Source: Planctomycetota bacterium (GTDB lineage: Bacteria > Planctomycetota > UBA1135 > GCA-002686595). Taken from it: 64,000 bases of DNA. The notes under the pieces were generated by a model that did no database searches, was not told the DNA's origin, and saw nothing but the letters and a program-made list of their open reading frames with translations. The stretch's first letter is position 1; every line of letters starts with the position of its first letter. The position numbers and the translations under genes were made by a program. The stretch spans positions 1 to 64,000 of the forward strand of contig JAJDEU010000043.1 of assembly GCA_029259635.1 (NCBI GenBank). The letters run 5' to 3'. Shown here one piece after another: positions 7,918 to 18,537 of the stretch.

Positions 7918-9147
7918 CTAGCGGTCGAGCTCTCGGTACGCGCCGCCATCGAGCGCTCCACGATCGAGGGAGAGCTTCCCGAGCACGCGCCCCGCCATGG
8001 CGCCGGTGATGCCTCGGCTCGTCGAGGGAAGCCCGAGAACCTGTCGAGCCCCCAGAATGGCAAAGCCCAGCGCCTCGCGCGCATCGGGGTTCACGCCGAA
8101 CTCCGACGCGGGCGCGACCCGGACTGAGCAGCGCCGCTGAAGAGCTTCCATGAGCGTCTCGTTGTGAACTCCGCCTCCCGCCACGGCCATCGGCACGCCG
8201 CTCGACTCCGGAAGAAACTCCCTTAAACCGCGCGCCACGCACTCGGCGACGAACTCGACCGCCGTTCGCAGGGAGTCCTCCGCGGACCAGCTCCCCGGCG
8301 CCTGCCGAATCAGCCCGTCGATCCAAGCCTCGCCAAATGTGTCGCGTCCGGTGCTTCGCGGCGGAGAGAGCTCGAAGAACGCGTGCTTCCCCCAGGCGCG
8401 AACCAGCTCTTCGCTGGCCGTCCCCCGCGATGCGGCGGCTCCAGCGCGGTCCATCGGACGATCGAGGAGTCGGCGCGCGAGCCCGTCCAGAAGGCAGCCA
8501 GCTGGCCCGGTGTCGAAGGCCAGAGTGGGCGTTTTCGCTTCGGGCAGCCAGGTGAGGTTGGAGATTCCGCCCAGGTTCAAGACGCACAGTGGCCGCAGCT
8601 CCCGCGGAAAGAGCTCGGCCTCGACCGCCGCCAGCAGCGGAGCGCCCTCCCCGCCCGCGGCGATATCGCGGGTTCGAAAATCACTGACCACGGTGCACTC
8701 CGCGACCTCCGAGAGCTCACAACCATCACCGAGCTGCAGCGTTGCGGGGCCGCCCGACGATCCGTCGTGGTGCCAGACCGTCTGGCCGTGGCTGGCGATG
8801 AGCTCAATCTCCAGCCCTTCCTCCTGGGCAACCTGTCGAGCAGCCGCGCCGAAGGCCCGGCCGAGATCGCGATCGAGCCGCGCCAGCTGGCCGAGCTCTA
8901 GGGATTTGCCGTCCAAGAGAGCGCGGACCTGTTCGGCCAGGGCGGCTTCAAAGGGAACGGTGCGAAAAGCGACGCCAATCGGGCGCCCAAGGCCGGCTGT
9001 CAGCGCGGGTTCGAACCGAGAGAGCGCGACATCGATTCCATCTGCGGAAGTTCCCGAGAGCACGCCGGCCACCAGCGCTTCTCCCGAACGGAGGCGAACT
9101 CGAAGCCGTGCGAGAGGGTCGTGGCTCGGTTGGTCTGGAGATTGCAT
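7918..9147 (-). CDS. anmK: anhydro-N-acetylmuramic acid kinase
   Basis: 409 residues from the ATG of MQSPDQPS; the frame is open further upstream but would run into the divergent regulator, so this shorter start (family length about 370-390) is chosen. VLSGTSADGIDVAL is the N-terminal phosphate-binding signature of AnmK, followed by SHGQTVWHH, CVLNLGGISNLTW, AFDTGPAGCLLDGLA and a C-terminal VAGGGVHNETLM that belong to the ASKHA kinase fold. The enzyme phosphorylates and opens 1,6-anhydroMurNAc to MurNAc-6-phosphate in cell-wall recycling, in the cytoplasm. No other recycling gene is adjacent. The upstream region is shared with a divergently transcribed NtrC-type regulator. Confidence 0.93.
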   Translation of the reverse strand: MQSPDQPSHDPLARLRVRLRSGEALVAGVLSGTSADGIDVALSRFEPALTAGLGRPIGVAFRTVPFEAALAEQVRALLDGKSLELGQLARLDRDLGRAFGAAARQVAQEEGLEIELIASHGQTVWHHDGSSGGPATLQLGDGCELSEVAECTVVSDFRTRDIAAGGEGAPLLAAVEAELFPRELRPLCVLNLGGISNLTWLPEAKTPTLAFDTGPAGCLLDGLARRLLDRPMDRAGAAASRGTASEELVRAWGKHAFFELSPPRSTGRDTFGEAWIDGLIRQAPGSWSAEDSLRTAVEFVAECVARGLREFLPESSGVPMAVAGGGVHNETLMEALQRRCSVRVAPASEFGVNPDAREALGFAILGARQVLGLPSTSRGITGAMAGRVLGKLSLDRGALDGGAYRELDR

Positions 9148-9261
9148 CTCGGGCAGCAGTCGTAGTGCCGCTACGAACAAAGGGACCTCTCGGTCCAATG
9201 ACAGGCTAGGAAGGACGCGAGTATGGCAGATCGAGGTAGCGCGTGTCAGGATTTGAACATC

Positions 9262-10674
9262 ATGACGAGTCAAGAAGTGGACACATCAAGCCCTCTCTCA
9301 CAGACGATTCTAGTGGTCGATGACGATGGAGATATCCGCGTCGCCCTGGAGATGCTGCTGCAGTACGAGGGCTTCGAAGTTTGGACGGCTCGCGATGGCA
9401 AGGAGGCCCTGGCTCGCCTGAAGAAAGAGCGCGAAGCCGGCTGCTCTCCGGCTCTGGTTCTCTCCGACGTCAAGATGCCCGGCCTCGACGGGATGGGTTT
9501 GCTGGAGAAGATTGAGGAGCTCCCGTCGCCCCCGCCCGTGATCATGATCTCCGGCCACGCCGATGTCGCGATGGCGGTGGATGCGGTCAAGCGCGGTGCG
9601 GTGGACATTCTCGAGAAGCCGCTCGATCAGAACCGCGTCATGATCAGCATTCGGAGTGCGCTCAGGCACAAGCGCCTCGCACTCGAGAACAGTGGACTTC
9701 GCAAGCAGCTCTCGGAGGCGTGGAAGCTTCACGGCGAAAGCGCGGCAATGGTCAGTCTTAAAAACCAGATCGAGCGAGCGGCGAAGTCCAATGCCTCGGT
9801 GCTCCTCACCGGCGAGAACGGAACGGGCAAAGAGATTGTCGCTCGCAACCTGCACATCTCTTCACCGCGAGTCGCAGGCGCCTTCGTCGCCGTCAACTGC
9901 GCGGCGATTCCCTCCGAGCTGATCGAGTCGGAGCTCTTCGGGCACGAGCGCGGCAGCTTTACCGGCGCACACGAACGCCGCATCGGTCACTTCGAGGCGG
10001 CCAGCGGCGGCACGCTCTTCCTCGACGAGATCGGCGACATGCCGATGGCCGCACAGGCCAAAGTGTTGCGCGCGCTCGAAACCCGCGAGATCACTCGCGT
10101 CGGAAGCGCGAAACCCATTCAGGTCGACATTCGAGTGATCGCTGCGACCAACGCCGACCTCAAGCAAGCCGTGGAAGACAAGACCTTCCGCATGGACCTC
10201 TTCTTCCGCCTCAACGTCGTTCCACTGCGCGTCCCGCCGCTCTCGGAGCACCTCGAGGATGTGGGAATTCTCATCGAGCACTTCTCCGAAGAAATTGCGA
10301 AGCGCGAAGGCAAGCCCAAGCGCCCGATTGACGCCGATGCTCTCAAGCTGCTCCAAACCCTCGATTACCCTGGGAATGTGCGCGAGCTTCGAAACTTGGT
10401 CGAAGGCGCGCACGTCTTCGCCGACGGAAAATCCCTAACCCGTCTTGCGGTCGAACAGGTGCTCTCCGGCGCGCTCTCCTTCTCGCACAACGGTCCCAGT
10501 GCAGATCCCTTCAAGGCGCCGACCTTCGAACAATTCAAGACCGATAGCGAGACTCTGTTCTTCCGGACGAAGCTCGATGAGAACGGTGGGAACGTGAAGC
10601 GCACGGCGGAACTTCTCGGCATGCAGCGCAGCCACTTGTACAAGAAGCTCGATCGTTACGACTTGCGCCGCTAA
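9262..10674 (+). CDS. sigma-54-dependent NtrC-family response regulator
   Basis: About 470 residues. Receiver at 12-125 with acidic pair after ILVVDDD, phospho-acceptor Asp69 in VLSDVKMPG and Lys119 in EKPLD. The AAA+ domain follows: Walker A GENGTGKE (184-191), the sigma-54 contact loop as GSFTGA (231-236, canonical GAFTGA), Walker B TLFLDEIGD (251-259), and arginine-finger region up to 390. The C-terminus (NGGNVKRTAELLGMQRSHLYKKL) is a Fis-type helix-turn-helix. An NtrX-like architecture. No histidine kinase is next to it, so its partner is elsewhere. The start at MTSQEVD is preferred to an in-frame upstream start because it begins just before the receiver. A bidirectional terminator follows. 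Confidence 0.93.
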   Translation: MTSQEVDTSSPLSQTILVVDDDGDIRVALEMLLQYEGFEVWTARDGKEALARLKKEREAGCSPALVLSDVKMPGLDGMGLLEKIEELPSPPPVIMISGHADVAMAVDAVKRGAVDILEKPLDQNRVMISIRSALRHKRLALENSGLRKQLSEAWKLHGESAAMVSLKNQIERAAKSNASVLLTGENGTGKEIVARNLHISSPRVAGAFVAVNCAAIPSELIESELFGHERGSFTGAHERRIGHFEAASGGTLFLDEIGDMPMAAQAKVLRALETREITRVGSAKPIQVDIRVIAATNADLKQAVEDKTFRMDLFFRLNVVPLRVPPLSEHLEDVGILIEHFSEEIAKREGKPKRPIDADALKLLQTLDYPGNVRELRNLVEGAHVFADGKSLTRLAVEQVLSGALSFSHNGPSADPFKAPTFEQFKTDSETLFFRTKLDENGGNVKRTAELLGMQRSHLYKKLDRYDLRR

Positions 10675-10735
10675 ATCCTTCGCGCGTAATTACGATCCGC
10701 GCGACCTTGAGCCCCCGGAGCCGGCGCTCACGAAA

Positions 10736-10767
10736 AAACGCCGCGGGCAAAATGCGCTGCGGCGTTT
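10736..10767. terminator. bidirectional intrinsic terminator
   Basis: Nine-base stem AAACGCCGC/GCGGCGTTT with a 14-base loop, an A-run on the left and T-rich sequence on the right, between the convergent regulator and LysM genes. Confidence 0.8.
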
Positions 10768-10828
10768 GTCGTTTACGAGCACTTGTCCGCGCACGCGCGC
10801 GAAGCTCGCAAAGGCTTTCGGTTCCCTC

Positions 10829-11623
10829 TCAGGGGATCAACAGTTTCTGTCCGACCTTCAACGCGTGGGGATCATCGAGGATGTTCCGGTTCGCATCGTA
10901 GATCTGCATCCAACGACTACCTGTGCCGTACATCTTGGTCGAGATGGTCGAGAGCGTATCTCCGGATTGAACGGAATAAGAACTCTCGACGGGACCCACG
11001 ACTTCATCGCGCGGCTTCGCAGGCTCACGGGGCTCGTTCCGAATATCGAGCTCGTAAACGGGAACGAGAATCAGGTCGTTCACTTCCGGAGACTCAACTT
11101 CTTCGTTCGCCGTGAGTAGCAGCTGCGCGTGATCGACGTCACCGTAGAAACGCTCCGAGAGGGAACGCCAATTGTCGCCCTTCCGGCAGGTGTAGATCAT
11201 GAAGTCCGGTGAGACGGTTTTCTTCAGCGCTTTTGTCGAGACCAAGGCCACTTGGCGACCGCCTCCGGTGCGAACCAGTGAGGACAACAACGGATCGAGA
11301 ACCGGCGTGGCGGCTTTCGAAATCTCGGGTTCGTTCACCGCAATCTCGCGATCGGTTTCCTCCAGCGTCCCGATCGAATCGCGCAGATTCGCGCTCGCGC
11401 TCTTATCCGCGCTGTGGTCACGAACGGAGGGAGCGGGAGATTGGCGATCCGCCAGAATCTCTCGCACCGGTTCGGTGCCGAGTCCGCTCACGGTTTGAGC
11501 GCCCTTCCGATTCTGCGGAGCATCCACTTCCGGTGACCGCAGCGAGATGCTGAGCACGACGACACAGACCAGAAGGATTAGAAGGACTACGACCTTTTCG
11601 AAGTTACCCATGTCGTTCGGCAA
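10829..11623 (-). CDS. membrane-anchored protein with two LysM domains
   Basis: 264 residues. An N-terminal hydrophobic segment (VVVLLILLVCVVVLSISL, about residues 11-28) anchors it in the inner membrane; a low-complexity linker of about 100 residues follows, then a LysM-like domain at 140-190 (IYTCRKGDNWRSLSERFYGD) and a typical LysM at 214-264 (YSVQSGDTLSTISTKMYG and KVGQKLLIP). LysM domains bind N-acetylglucosamine in peptidoglycan, so the protein probably spans from the membrane to the cell wall. No catalytic domain is present. An alternative start four codons in (MGNFEKVV) is equally plausible. Confidence 0.85.
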   Translation of the reverse strand: MPNDMGNFEKVVVLLILLVCVVVLSISLRSPEVDAPQNRKGAQTVSGLGTEPVREILADRQSPAPSVRDHSADKSASANLRDSIGTLEETDREIAVNEPEISKAATPVLDPLLSSLVRTGGGRQVALVSTKALKKTVSPDFMIYTCRKGDNWRSLSERFYGDVDHAQLLLTANEEVESPEVNDLILVPVYELDIRNEPREPAKPRDEVVGPVESSYSVQSGDTLSTISTKMYGTGSRWMQIYDANRNILDDPHALKVGQKLLIP

Positions 11624-11901
11624 GCAAGCTGATGGAAGAAATCCGCTGGAGAGGAAGCGGCGAAGAGAGGTTCAGGACGAGACGCGATTCGTCCTGGGCG
11701 AGCACCTGGTATGACAAACGAGAGAGGCCATTTCCACGAAATCCTGTATGCAAAGATTCTCTCACCACACAATGTTGCACGGGATGTTGCGCCGCTCGAT
11801 GAATGGATTCGGCGATCGCCGCGCGATATGAGAGGCGATTCATCTGATGCGACTCGATCATCGAGTGGGTGCCGCTAACATCCCGTGGCCACGATTGCTC
11901 T

Positions 11902-14241
11902 ATGTCCCCATCCCGAGAAGACACGCCCTTGACGACTTCGCCAGAATCCGCGCGTTCGGAATCGAACGACCGAGGGATTCTGTCGGACCGGCGTTCGCTC
12001 TTCGTCTTCGCGTCCATTCTGATCGCCGAGATCTGGACTCTCTCCCGGTTGGAGGGCTACCAACTCGCCGATTCCGTGGAATACATGGACCGCGCGTGGG
12101 ATTTTGCCCGCGGCAACGGGATTGGTCCCGATTCACCCCGCTCCTTCGCCTTCAGCGGACTGCTCCTGCCGATCTTTGCCGTGGCGGAGTGGCTGGGCCT
12201 GCAAGACTTCAAGCCGGTCGTCCTTCTGCTCCGCTGCTTTCAGATGGGAGTCGGCCTCTTGACCGTCTCCGTCGTCTTCCGCACCGCCGCTCGACTGTAC
12301 TCCCGCGAGGCCGCCTGGGCTTGCTCCCTCTTGATGGGCCTCTCACCGGTCTTTCTGCGCTACACCATCGCGCCTCTCTCGGGCCCGCTGGCCATGCTGT
12401 TCATGGCGCTGGTCTTCGAAGCACTGTTCGCGCCAGCCAATCGCGAGAAGCGCGCGAATATCGTCGGAGGCCTCAGGGCGGGCTGCTGGCTCGGACTCGG
12501 CTTGCTCGCGGCCTACAAGACGCTCCTGGTCGCCGGCCCGCTGCTTGTGGTGGCTCTCCTGGCGGATCGCTTCCGCCGATTGCGCTTCTGGCTGGGGCTG
12601 GGAGCCGCGTTCGCGGGCTTCATCCTCGCCCAGTGCCTCCTGGACCTCGCGATCTACGACGAGTTCGGCTCCACGCTCAAGCCCTACCTCGGTTCCAACG
12701 TCGGCGGCATCATCGCTCGTATTCTCCGCGAGCTCGGCTTCACCGACGCGGGCGCCTGGGTCTACGCGACCTTCATCGAGTCCGGCGAAATGCGCCCAGA
12801 CCATCTCGCCCGAAACCTTCCCCTCCAACAACTCCAACCTAAGGACTGGTACTTCCGGGAAGCGGCGACTCAGCTCTTCGCCTGGCCCACCCTCGCCCTG
12901 ATCGCTCTCGGCATGCTTCAGGCCTTGAGACGCCCGGGCTGGGTCCGCACAGCGATCACCTTCACCTTGCTTGCCAACATCTGCCTGATGAGCATGAAGG
13001 GCGCCAAGTCGTTCCGGTTGTGGTTGCCCCTCTTGCCCTTGCTGGCGCTCGCAGCTGGTGACGGCTTGACGGCACTTCTCGAGGTCCGAGGCCAGGGCAT
13101 CCGCCGGTGGGCCCCTCGGGCCGGAGTCGCGCTGCTCCTCCTGGGACTCGTGTGGGGTGTTCAGCTCGCCCACGCATTGCCGCTCCAGCGCTACGGAGAC
13201 TTTTGGCGCGCGATGGACACGGTCGTGCAGCGCGCCAAAGAAAACAACACGCCCGTTACCGTCGCGAGCTCCTACCACTGGGCGACTCTCTTTCGGTCGG
13301 AAGAGAATGTGGAGCTGATCAAGCTCAGCTACGACCTCGATAATTGGGCATCCCTGGGCGAACCGGCGAAAGAGCGCGTTCTCGCCGAGCTCTCGGGAAT
13401 CGACTTCCTGATCACGCACGGGCCGGCGATCGGGCAGGACCCGCGCCTGATGGAAGTCGTCGGGAATCGCTACCGCATCCATGAGGTTTATTGGGGCACG
13501 GAGCGAGCGGCCGACCTCGGACCGATCTACCTCCTGGTCTCCCCTCGCCCGGAGCTTCCCCTGCGCGGGCGCAAGTTCTTCGTCACTCAACCCATCAATG
13601 ATGAGCGCGCTGTCGAGGCCGCGCGTAAATCCATCCAGCATCCTTCGGAGCTCGTCATCGAGCGCGGGCCGGCCGAGGATCCCTCGCTCTCGATCAGCTT
13701 CATGGGTTGGAAGCTCGAGCCGGTTGGTGACCGAGGCGATCTGGCGTGGCTGACCTACTACTGGTGGGCGCGCAAAGTGGATGGTCAGGACTACCTGATT
13801 CGCGACCGGATCACCGACACATTGGGACGCGAGGCCTGGAATAACTCGAAGCGCGGGCACGGCGTCTATCCGACCTCCCGCTGGACGGAGAACAGCCTGC
13901 TCTCGGAGAGCTACCTACTCCCGGTTCCCCATCGAACCCGGCGCTTCGGGGGTCGCTATGCCCACGGTCAGTGGATTCCCGCAGAGCTCTACCTCTCGAT
14001 TCACCCGGGCGATGTCGAGGAGGGTGCCGCGGACGATGCCGAAAACCCGCTCACCCTGACCGACGCGAGCGGGAGGGTGCTCGAAGCCCCGCGACCGGAC
14101 GAGCCAGCGAGCCGCGAGAGCTATCGTCCACTCGGATCGGCCGGCCGTCGCTGGAATCGGGCCGGCATGATTCAAATCGGAGCGGATTGGTTGCCAGTCC
14201 CCGAAGACCGACTATTCCCGAACGACGGCGGCCCTCCTTAG
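11902..14241 (+). CDS. polytopic membrane protein, GT39/ArnT-like glycosyltransferase
   Basis: About 779 residues from the ATG of MSPSREDTPL. Twelve or so hydrophobic segments occupy residues 30-430. The loop between the first segments carries an acidic site (YQLADSVEYMDRAWDF) comparable to the catalytic Asp/Glu loop of GT-C fold enzymes such as ArnT, PMT and GT39 proteins. Residues 430-779 are a large soluble, presumably periplasmic domain with no close family recognised (Trp-rich SFMGWKLEPVG, WLTYYWWARKVDG). GT-C enzymes transfer sugars from polyprenyl phosphates to envelope acceptors. It is followed by a small lipoprotein and kdsB, consistent with an envelope role. Acceptor and donor unknown. 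Confidence 0.7.
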   Translation: MSPSREDTPLTTSPESARSESNDRGILSDRRSLFVFASILIAEIWTLSRLEGYQLADSVEYMDRAWDFARGNGIGPDSPRSFAFSGLLLPIFAVAEWLGLQDFKPVVLLLRCFQMGVGLLTVSVVFRTAARLYSREAAWACSLLMGLSPVFLRYTIAPLSGPLAMLFMALVFEALFAPANREKRANIVGGLRAGCWLGLGLLAAYKTLLVAGPLLVVALLADRFRRLRFWLGLGAAFAGFILAQCLLDLAIYDEFGSTLKPYLGSNVGGIIARILRELGFTDAGAWVYATFIESGEMRPDHLARNLPLQQLQPKDWYFREAATQLFAWPTLALIALGMLQALRRPGWVRTAITFTLLANICLMSMKGAKSFRLWLPLLPLLALAAGDGLTALLEVRGQGIRRWAPRAGVALLLLGLVWGVQLAHALPLQRYGDFWRAMDTVVQRAKENNTPVTVASSYHWATLFRSEENVELIKLSYDLDNWASLGEPAKERVLAELSGIDFLITHGPAIGQDPRLMEVVGNRYRIHEVYWGTERAADLGPIYLLVSPRPELPLRGRKFFVTQPINDERAVEAARKSIQHPSELVIERGPAEDPSLSISFMGWKLEPVGDRGDLAWLTYYWWARKVDGQDYLIRDRITDTLGREAWNNSKRGHGVYPTSRWTENSLLSESYLLPVPHRTRRFGGRYAHGQWIPAELYLSIHPGDVEEGAADDAENPLTLTDASGRVLEAPRPDEPASRESYRPLGSAGRRWNRAGMIQIGADWLPVPEDRLFPNDGGPP

Positions 14242-14369
14242 AGAATCCGCCCTGGCACATGTCCCTGGCCTGCATGGCTTGTGCTCCTCACGCTCGCTCT
14301 TCTATTCTCCCCCGCAGCCACGGAGCCCTCCGCGCTCCATGCCCGACCCCCGAAGCCCTTCCGCGAATC

Positions 14370-14897
14370 ATGTCCAAGCTGCTCTCCTTCATCGCCCCAC
14401 TCAGTCTCTTCGCTGGCTGCGCAGCGCTACTTTTCGCGAGCTGCGCCGCGACGGGGATTCACTCGCCGAGCGGTGAAGAACCGCTGCGCGTCACCATGCA
14501 GACCAGCGGTGGAAGCGCGACCTTCGAAATCGTCAATGCCGCTCATACCGACCCCGTAGAGCTGTATTCGAGACCGCGTTCGCGCGGGTCGAGCGCGAAG
14601 ATCGCGAGCGACTCCGTTCTGCTCGATCTCATCGACTACTTGGGTAGCCACGGCTACGGCGAGTACGAGAGACCGGGATCGGCCAAAAAGTCCGGTGTCG
14701 CGCTCTACTCGCGCGTCTTCGAAATCGAGTCCAGCGCGGGAATTTCACACTGGGGAACGACCAAGCTGTCCAGCCAGGGCGAGCGCGCCGATATGAACCG
14801 CTGCTTCAATTACTTCTTCAACGACGTCTTTAATCAGATCGAGGCCTACCAAGTCGTCGACAACCGAGACGGCAAGTTTCAGTTCAAAGAAGAGTAG
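14370..14897 (+). CDS. hypothetical lipoprotein
   Basis: 175 residues starting MSKLLSFIAPL. The signal peptide contains two possible lipoboxes, LFAGC (Cys17) and LFASC (Cys25); the second is followed by a soluble domain and is preferred. The remainder is a small globular domain with no recognised family (VTMQTSGGSATFEIVN near the start, MNRCFNYFFNDVFNQIEAY near the end). It sits between a membrane glycosyltransferase-like gene and kdsB on the same strand. Function unknown. Confidence 0.7.
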   Translation: MSKLLSFIAPLSLFAGCAALLFASCAATGIHSPSGEEPLRVTMQTSGGSATFEIVNAAHTDPVELYSRPRSRGSSAKIASDSVLLDLIDYLGSHGYGEYERPGSAKKSGVALYSRVFEIESSAGISHWGTTKLSSQGERADMNRCFNYFFNDVFNQIEAYQVVDNRDGKFQFKEE

Positions 14898-14978
14898 TCC
14901 CGAGCCCACCGTGCCCATCGCCTTTATCCCTGGGGATAGCGCCCTCTACGCCCGCTCTTAGATCGGAGCTCTCCCCCT

Positions 14979-15740
14979 ATGGATACCGAAGCTGGCGCAC
15001 TCGTCGTCGTTCCCGCACGACTCGCATCCTCCCGTCTCAAGGAGAAGGTCTTGCTCCGGGAGACCGGGCGGTACCTCTTTGAACACACAGTTCTGAACGT
15101 GCGGCGCTGTCGTCGGGTGGACCGCGTCGTCTTGGCAACCGACTCGGAGGAGGTCATGCGCGCGGCGGAAGAAGTGGGCATCGACGCGGTTCTGACCTCG
15201 ACGGACCACCCGAGCGGGACCGATCGCGTGCGAGAAGCACTGGATCGCCTGGTCGAGAGCGAGGGCGAGCGGTGGCCCGTCGTGCTCAACGTTCAGGCGG
15301 ACGAGCCGGAGCTCGATCCGGCCCATCTGGATCAGCTCGCCATCGCCTTCTCGGACCAGGAAGTGGAGATCGCCACCCTGTGTACCCGCGCCGCACCGGA
15401 AGAGGAGGTCGACGAGAGCGCCGTCAAGGTCGTCCGCGATGGACAGGGAGACGCCCTCTACTTCAGTCGGTCGCTGATTCCCAGCCGCCATCACGCTCGC
15501 GACGACGCCCTTTCCCCCCCCACTTGGCGACATCTCGGCGTCTACGCCTTCCGCCCGGCAGCACTGCGCACCTTCTGCGATCTACCGGTCGGCGAACTGG
15601 AACGCGTCGAAAGTCTGGAGCAGTTGCGCTGGCTGGAATCGGGAAGACGCATGCGCGTCGTCGCCGTATCGGGAGCGCCGCCCGGCATCGATACGCCAAC
15701 GGATTACGCGGAATTCGTGGCACGAATCCGGAAGAGCTAA
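14979..15740 (+). CDS. kdsB: 3-deoxy-manno-octulosonate cytidylyltransferase
   Basis: 253 residues, the normal KdsB length. VVPARLASSRL near the N-terminus is the nucleotide-binding signature, NVQADEPELD the metal/CTP site (NVQGDEP in most), YFSRSLIP and HLGVYAFR line the sugar pocket, and ESLEQLRWLESG with GIDTPTDY are the C-terminal signatures. It activates Kdo to CMP-Kdo in the cytoplasm for lipid A-core assembly, so the organism is expected to make LPS. The second signature's Gly-to-Ala change is minor. Followed by pyrG, which makes the CTP used by this enzyme; kdsB-pyrG adjacency is common in Gram-negative genomes. Confidence 0.93.
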   Translation: MDTEAGALVVVPARLASSRLKEKVLLRETGRYLFEHTVLNVRRCRRVDRVVLATDSEEVMRAAEEVGIDAVLTSTDHPSGTDRVREALDRLVESEGERWPVVLNVQADEPELDPAHLDQLAIAFSDQEVEIATLCTRAAPEEEVDESAVKVVRDGQGDALYFSRSLIPSRHHARDDALSPPTWRHLGVYAFRPAALRTFCDLPVGELERVESLEQLRWLESGRRMRVVAVSGAPPGIDTPTDYAEFVARIRKS

Positions 15741-15752
15741 CTGTTTCTTCGA

Positions 15753-15776
15753 CGTCGCGCCTGCAACGGCGCGACG
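15753..15776 (+). terminator. hairpin after kdsB
   Basis: Nine-base stem CGTCGCGCC/GGCGCGACG with six-base loop, 13 bases after the kdsB stop. No T-run follows, so it may be a weak or Rho-assisted terminator. Confidence 0.4.
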
Positions 15777-15959
15777 AAGTCCCTAGACTCGGGCCCCAGG
15801 ACAGAAGGTGGCGTCCTGGTCGGGGTCCTCGGATCCCCTGCTTGCGAACCGCCCTATGTTTGCGAGCACAATCGACGAGAGTTCGATTCGTCTGTGCGCG
15901 ATCCACAGCTCCGTCTCCGTTTTTCGGATGGGTAGCCTTGGGTGTGCGCCGGCCGGTGA

Positions 15960-17632
<1,673 letters not shown>

Positions 17633-17633
<1 letters not shown>

Positions 17634-17935
17634 TGACCGAAGAGAACGAGAACGTCGAGCAAGAGTCGCGTACCGCGGCCGACGTGCCGCTGCCCGGCGG
17701 CAACTTTCGCCTATTCATTCAACGCCTGAGCTACCAGGGACTGATGAGCATGGGGCTCATTCCCAATCCGCTCACCAACGAAAAGCGCGTGGATCTCAAC
17801 CACGCCAAGATGCTGCTCGACGATCTCTCCATGCTCGCCGAAAAGACCCGCGGCAATCTCGACGACGACGAGTCCGAGCACCTCTTCAAGATCGTCCGCG
17901 ACCTAACCTCGCAGTACAACTCCGCGAAGCGGTAA
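17633..17935 (+). CDS. DUF1844-domain protein
   Basis: 100 residues from the ATG that shares a base with the pyrG stop; a GTG one codon earlier is an alternative. The core (FRLFIQRLSYQGLMSMGLIPNP, then DLNHAKMLLDDLSMLAEKTRGNL) matches the DUF1844 family, small helical proteins of unknown function common in Planctomycetota, Myxococcota and relatives. No signal peptide. The last five codons and stop form part of a large perfect inverted repeat. Confidence 0.88.
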
Positions 17936-18038
17936 TACCGAACCCGGTTCAGATCTAAACTTTAGGGCCACTACCGCAACGCGGTAGTGGCCCTAAAGTT
18001 TAGATCTGAACCGGGTTCGGTATTACCGCTTCGCGGAG
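17920..18038. repeat. perfect 58-bp inverted repeat with 3-nt loop
   Basis: Left arm 17920-17977 and right arm 17981-18038 are exact reverse complements; the loop is AAC. The inner part (AAACTTTAGGGCCACTACCGC and partner) looks like an intrinsic terminator for both convergent genes, but the stem continues 37 bp further, into the last codons of the DUF1844 gene on one side and to four bases from the stop codon of the AHSA1 gene on the other. It contains a BglII-type AGATCT in each arm. The length and perfection are far beyond a normal terminator. Confidence 0.95.
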
Positions 18039-18042
18039 CGCG

Positions 18043-18504
18043 TCATCGCGACTCGGCGAACGCGCGCAGTCCGTCACCGAACAAGAGCTCCCAACCTTCG
18101 CATTGAGTCTTCGCGCCAGAGGACGAGACGCGGCCGAAGAGCGCGTCTTTGACGGTCAATACCGTTCCGTCGTCCGCATCCTCGAGGGCCAACTCCAGCA
18201 TCGAGATGCCAGGTCCGCCCCACTGAGGCGCCATATGCCCGACGAGGTGAATCGACTTCTTCGGCATGCACATCTGCACTGTGTACCAGAGCAGCGAACC
18301 GCCGTCTAAAGCGCGCTCGATCAGCTGTCCGCCGGCTTGTGCGTCAAAGCTCACCACCGAGTCCGCTCCGACCATGTGAAAGTCGGGCAACCACCAGGCG
18401 TTCGTCTCGTCGACGAGCGAATCCCAAACCCGGTCCAAGCTCGCCGCGATCGGAAGCTCCAACTCGTAGATGACTGCAGAGGTCTCTTCGGTCTCATAGC
18501 TCAT
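18043..18504 (-). CDS. SRPBCC/AHSA1-family protein
   Basis: 153 residues. Begins with a beta strand YELELPIAASLDRVWDSLVDETNAWW, the opening of START-like/AHSA1 folds, and ends with a long helix (GWELLFGDGLRAFAE) typical of the family. These small beta-grasp-and-helix proteins bind hydrophobic ligands or, in eukaryotes, activate Hsp90. It is directly downstream of an ArsR-type regulator on the same strand; AHSA1-ArsR pairs are common in bacteria and are assumed to respond to a small molecule, which is unknown. It ends five bases from the large inverted repeat. Confidence 0.8.
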   Translation of the reverse strand: MSYETEETSAVIYELELPIAASLDRVWDSLVDETNAWWLPDFHMVGADSVVSFDAQAGGQLIERALDGGSLLWYTVQMCMPKKSIHLVGHMAPQWGGPGISMLELALEDADDGTVLTVKDALFGRVSSSGAKTQCEGWELLFGDGLRAFAESR

Positions 18505-18537
18505 GGTTTCCTAGCTCCTTGGATTCTTAGCCGACGT

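Noticed and set aside
12343-13860. 505-codon open frame antisense to the membrane glycosyltransferase
   Set aside because: It is an artefact of GC-rich third positions: charged, low-complexity, no domain, and the opposite strand has clear membrane segments.
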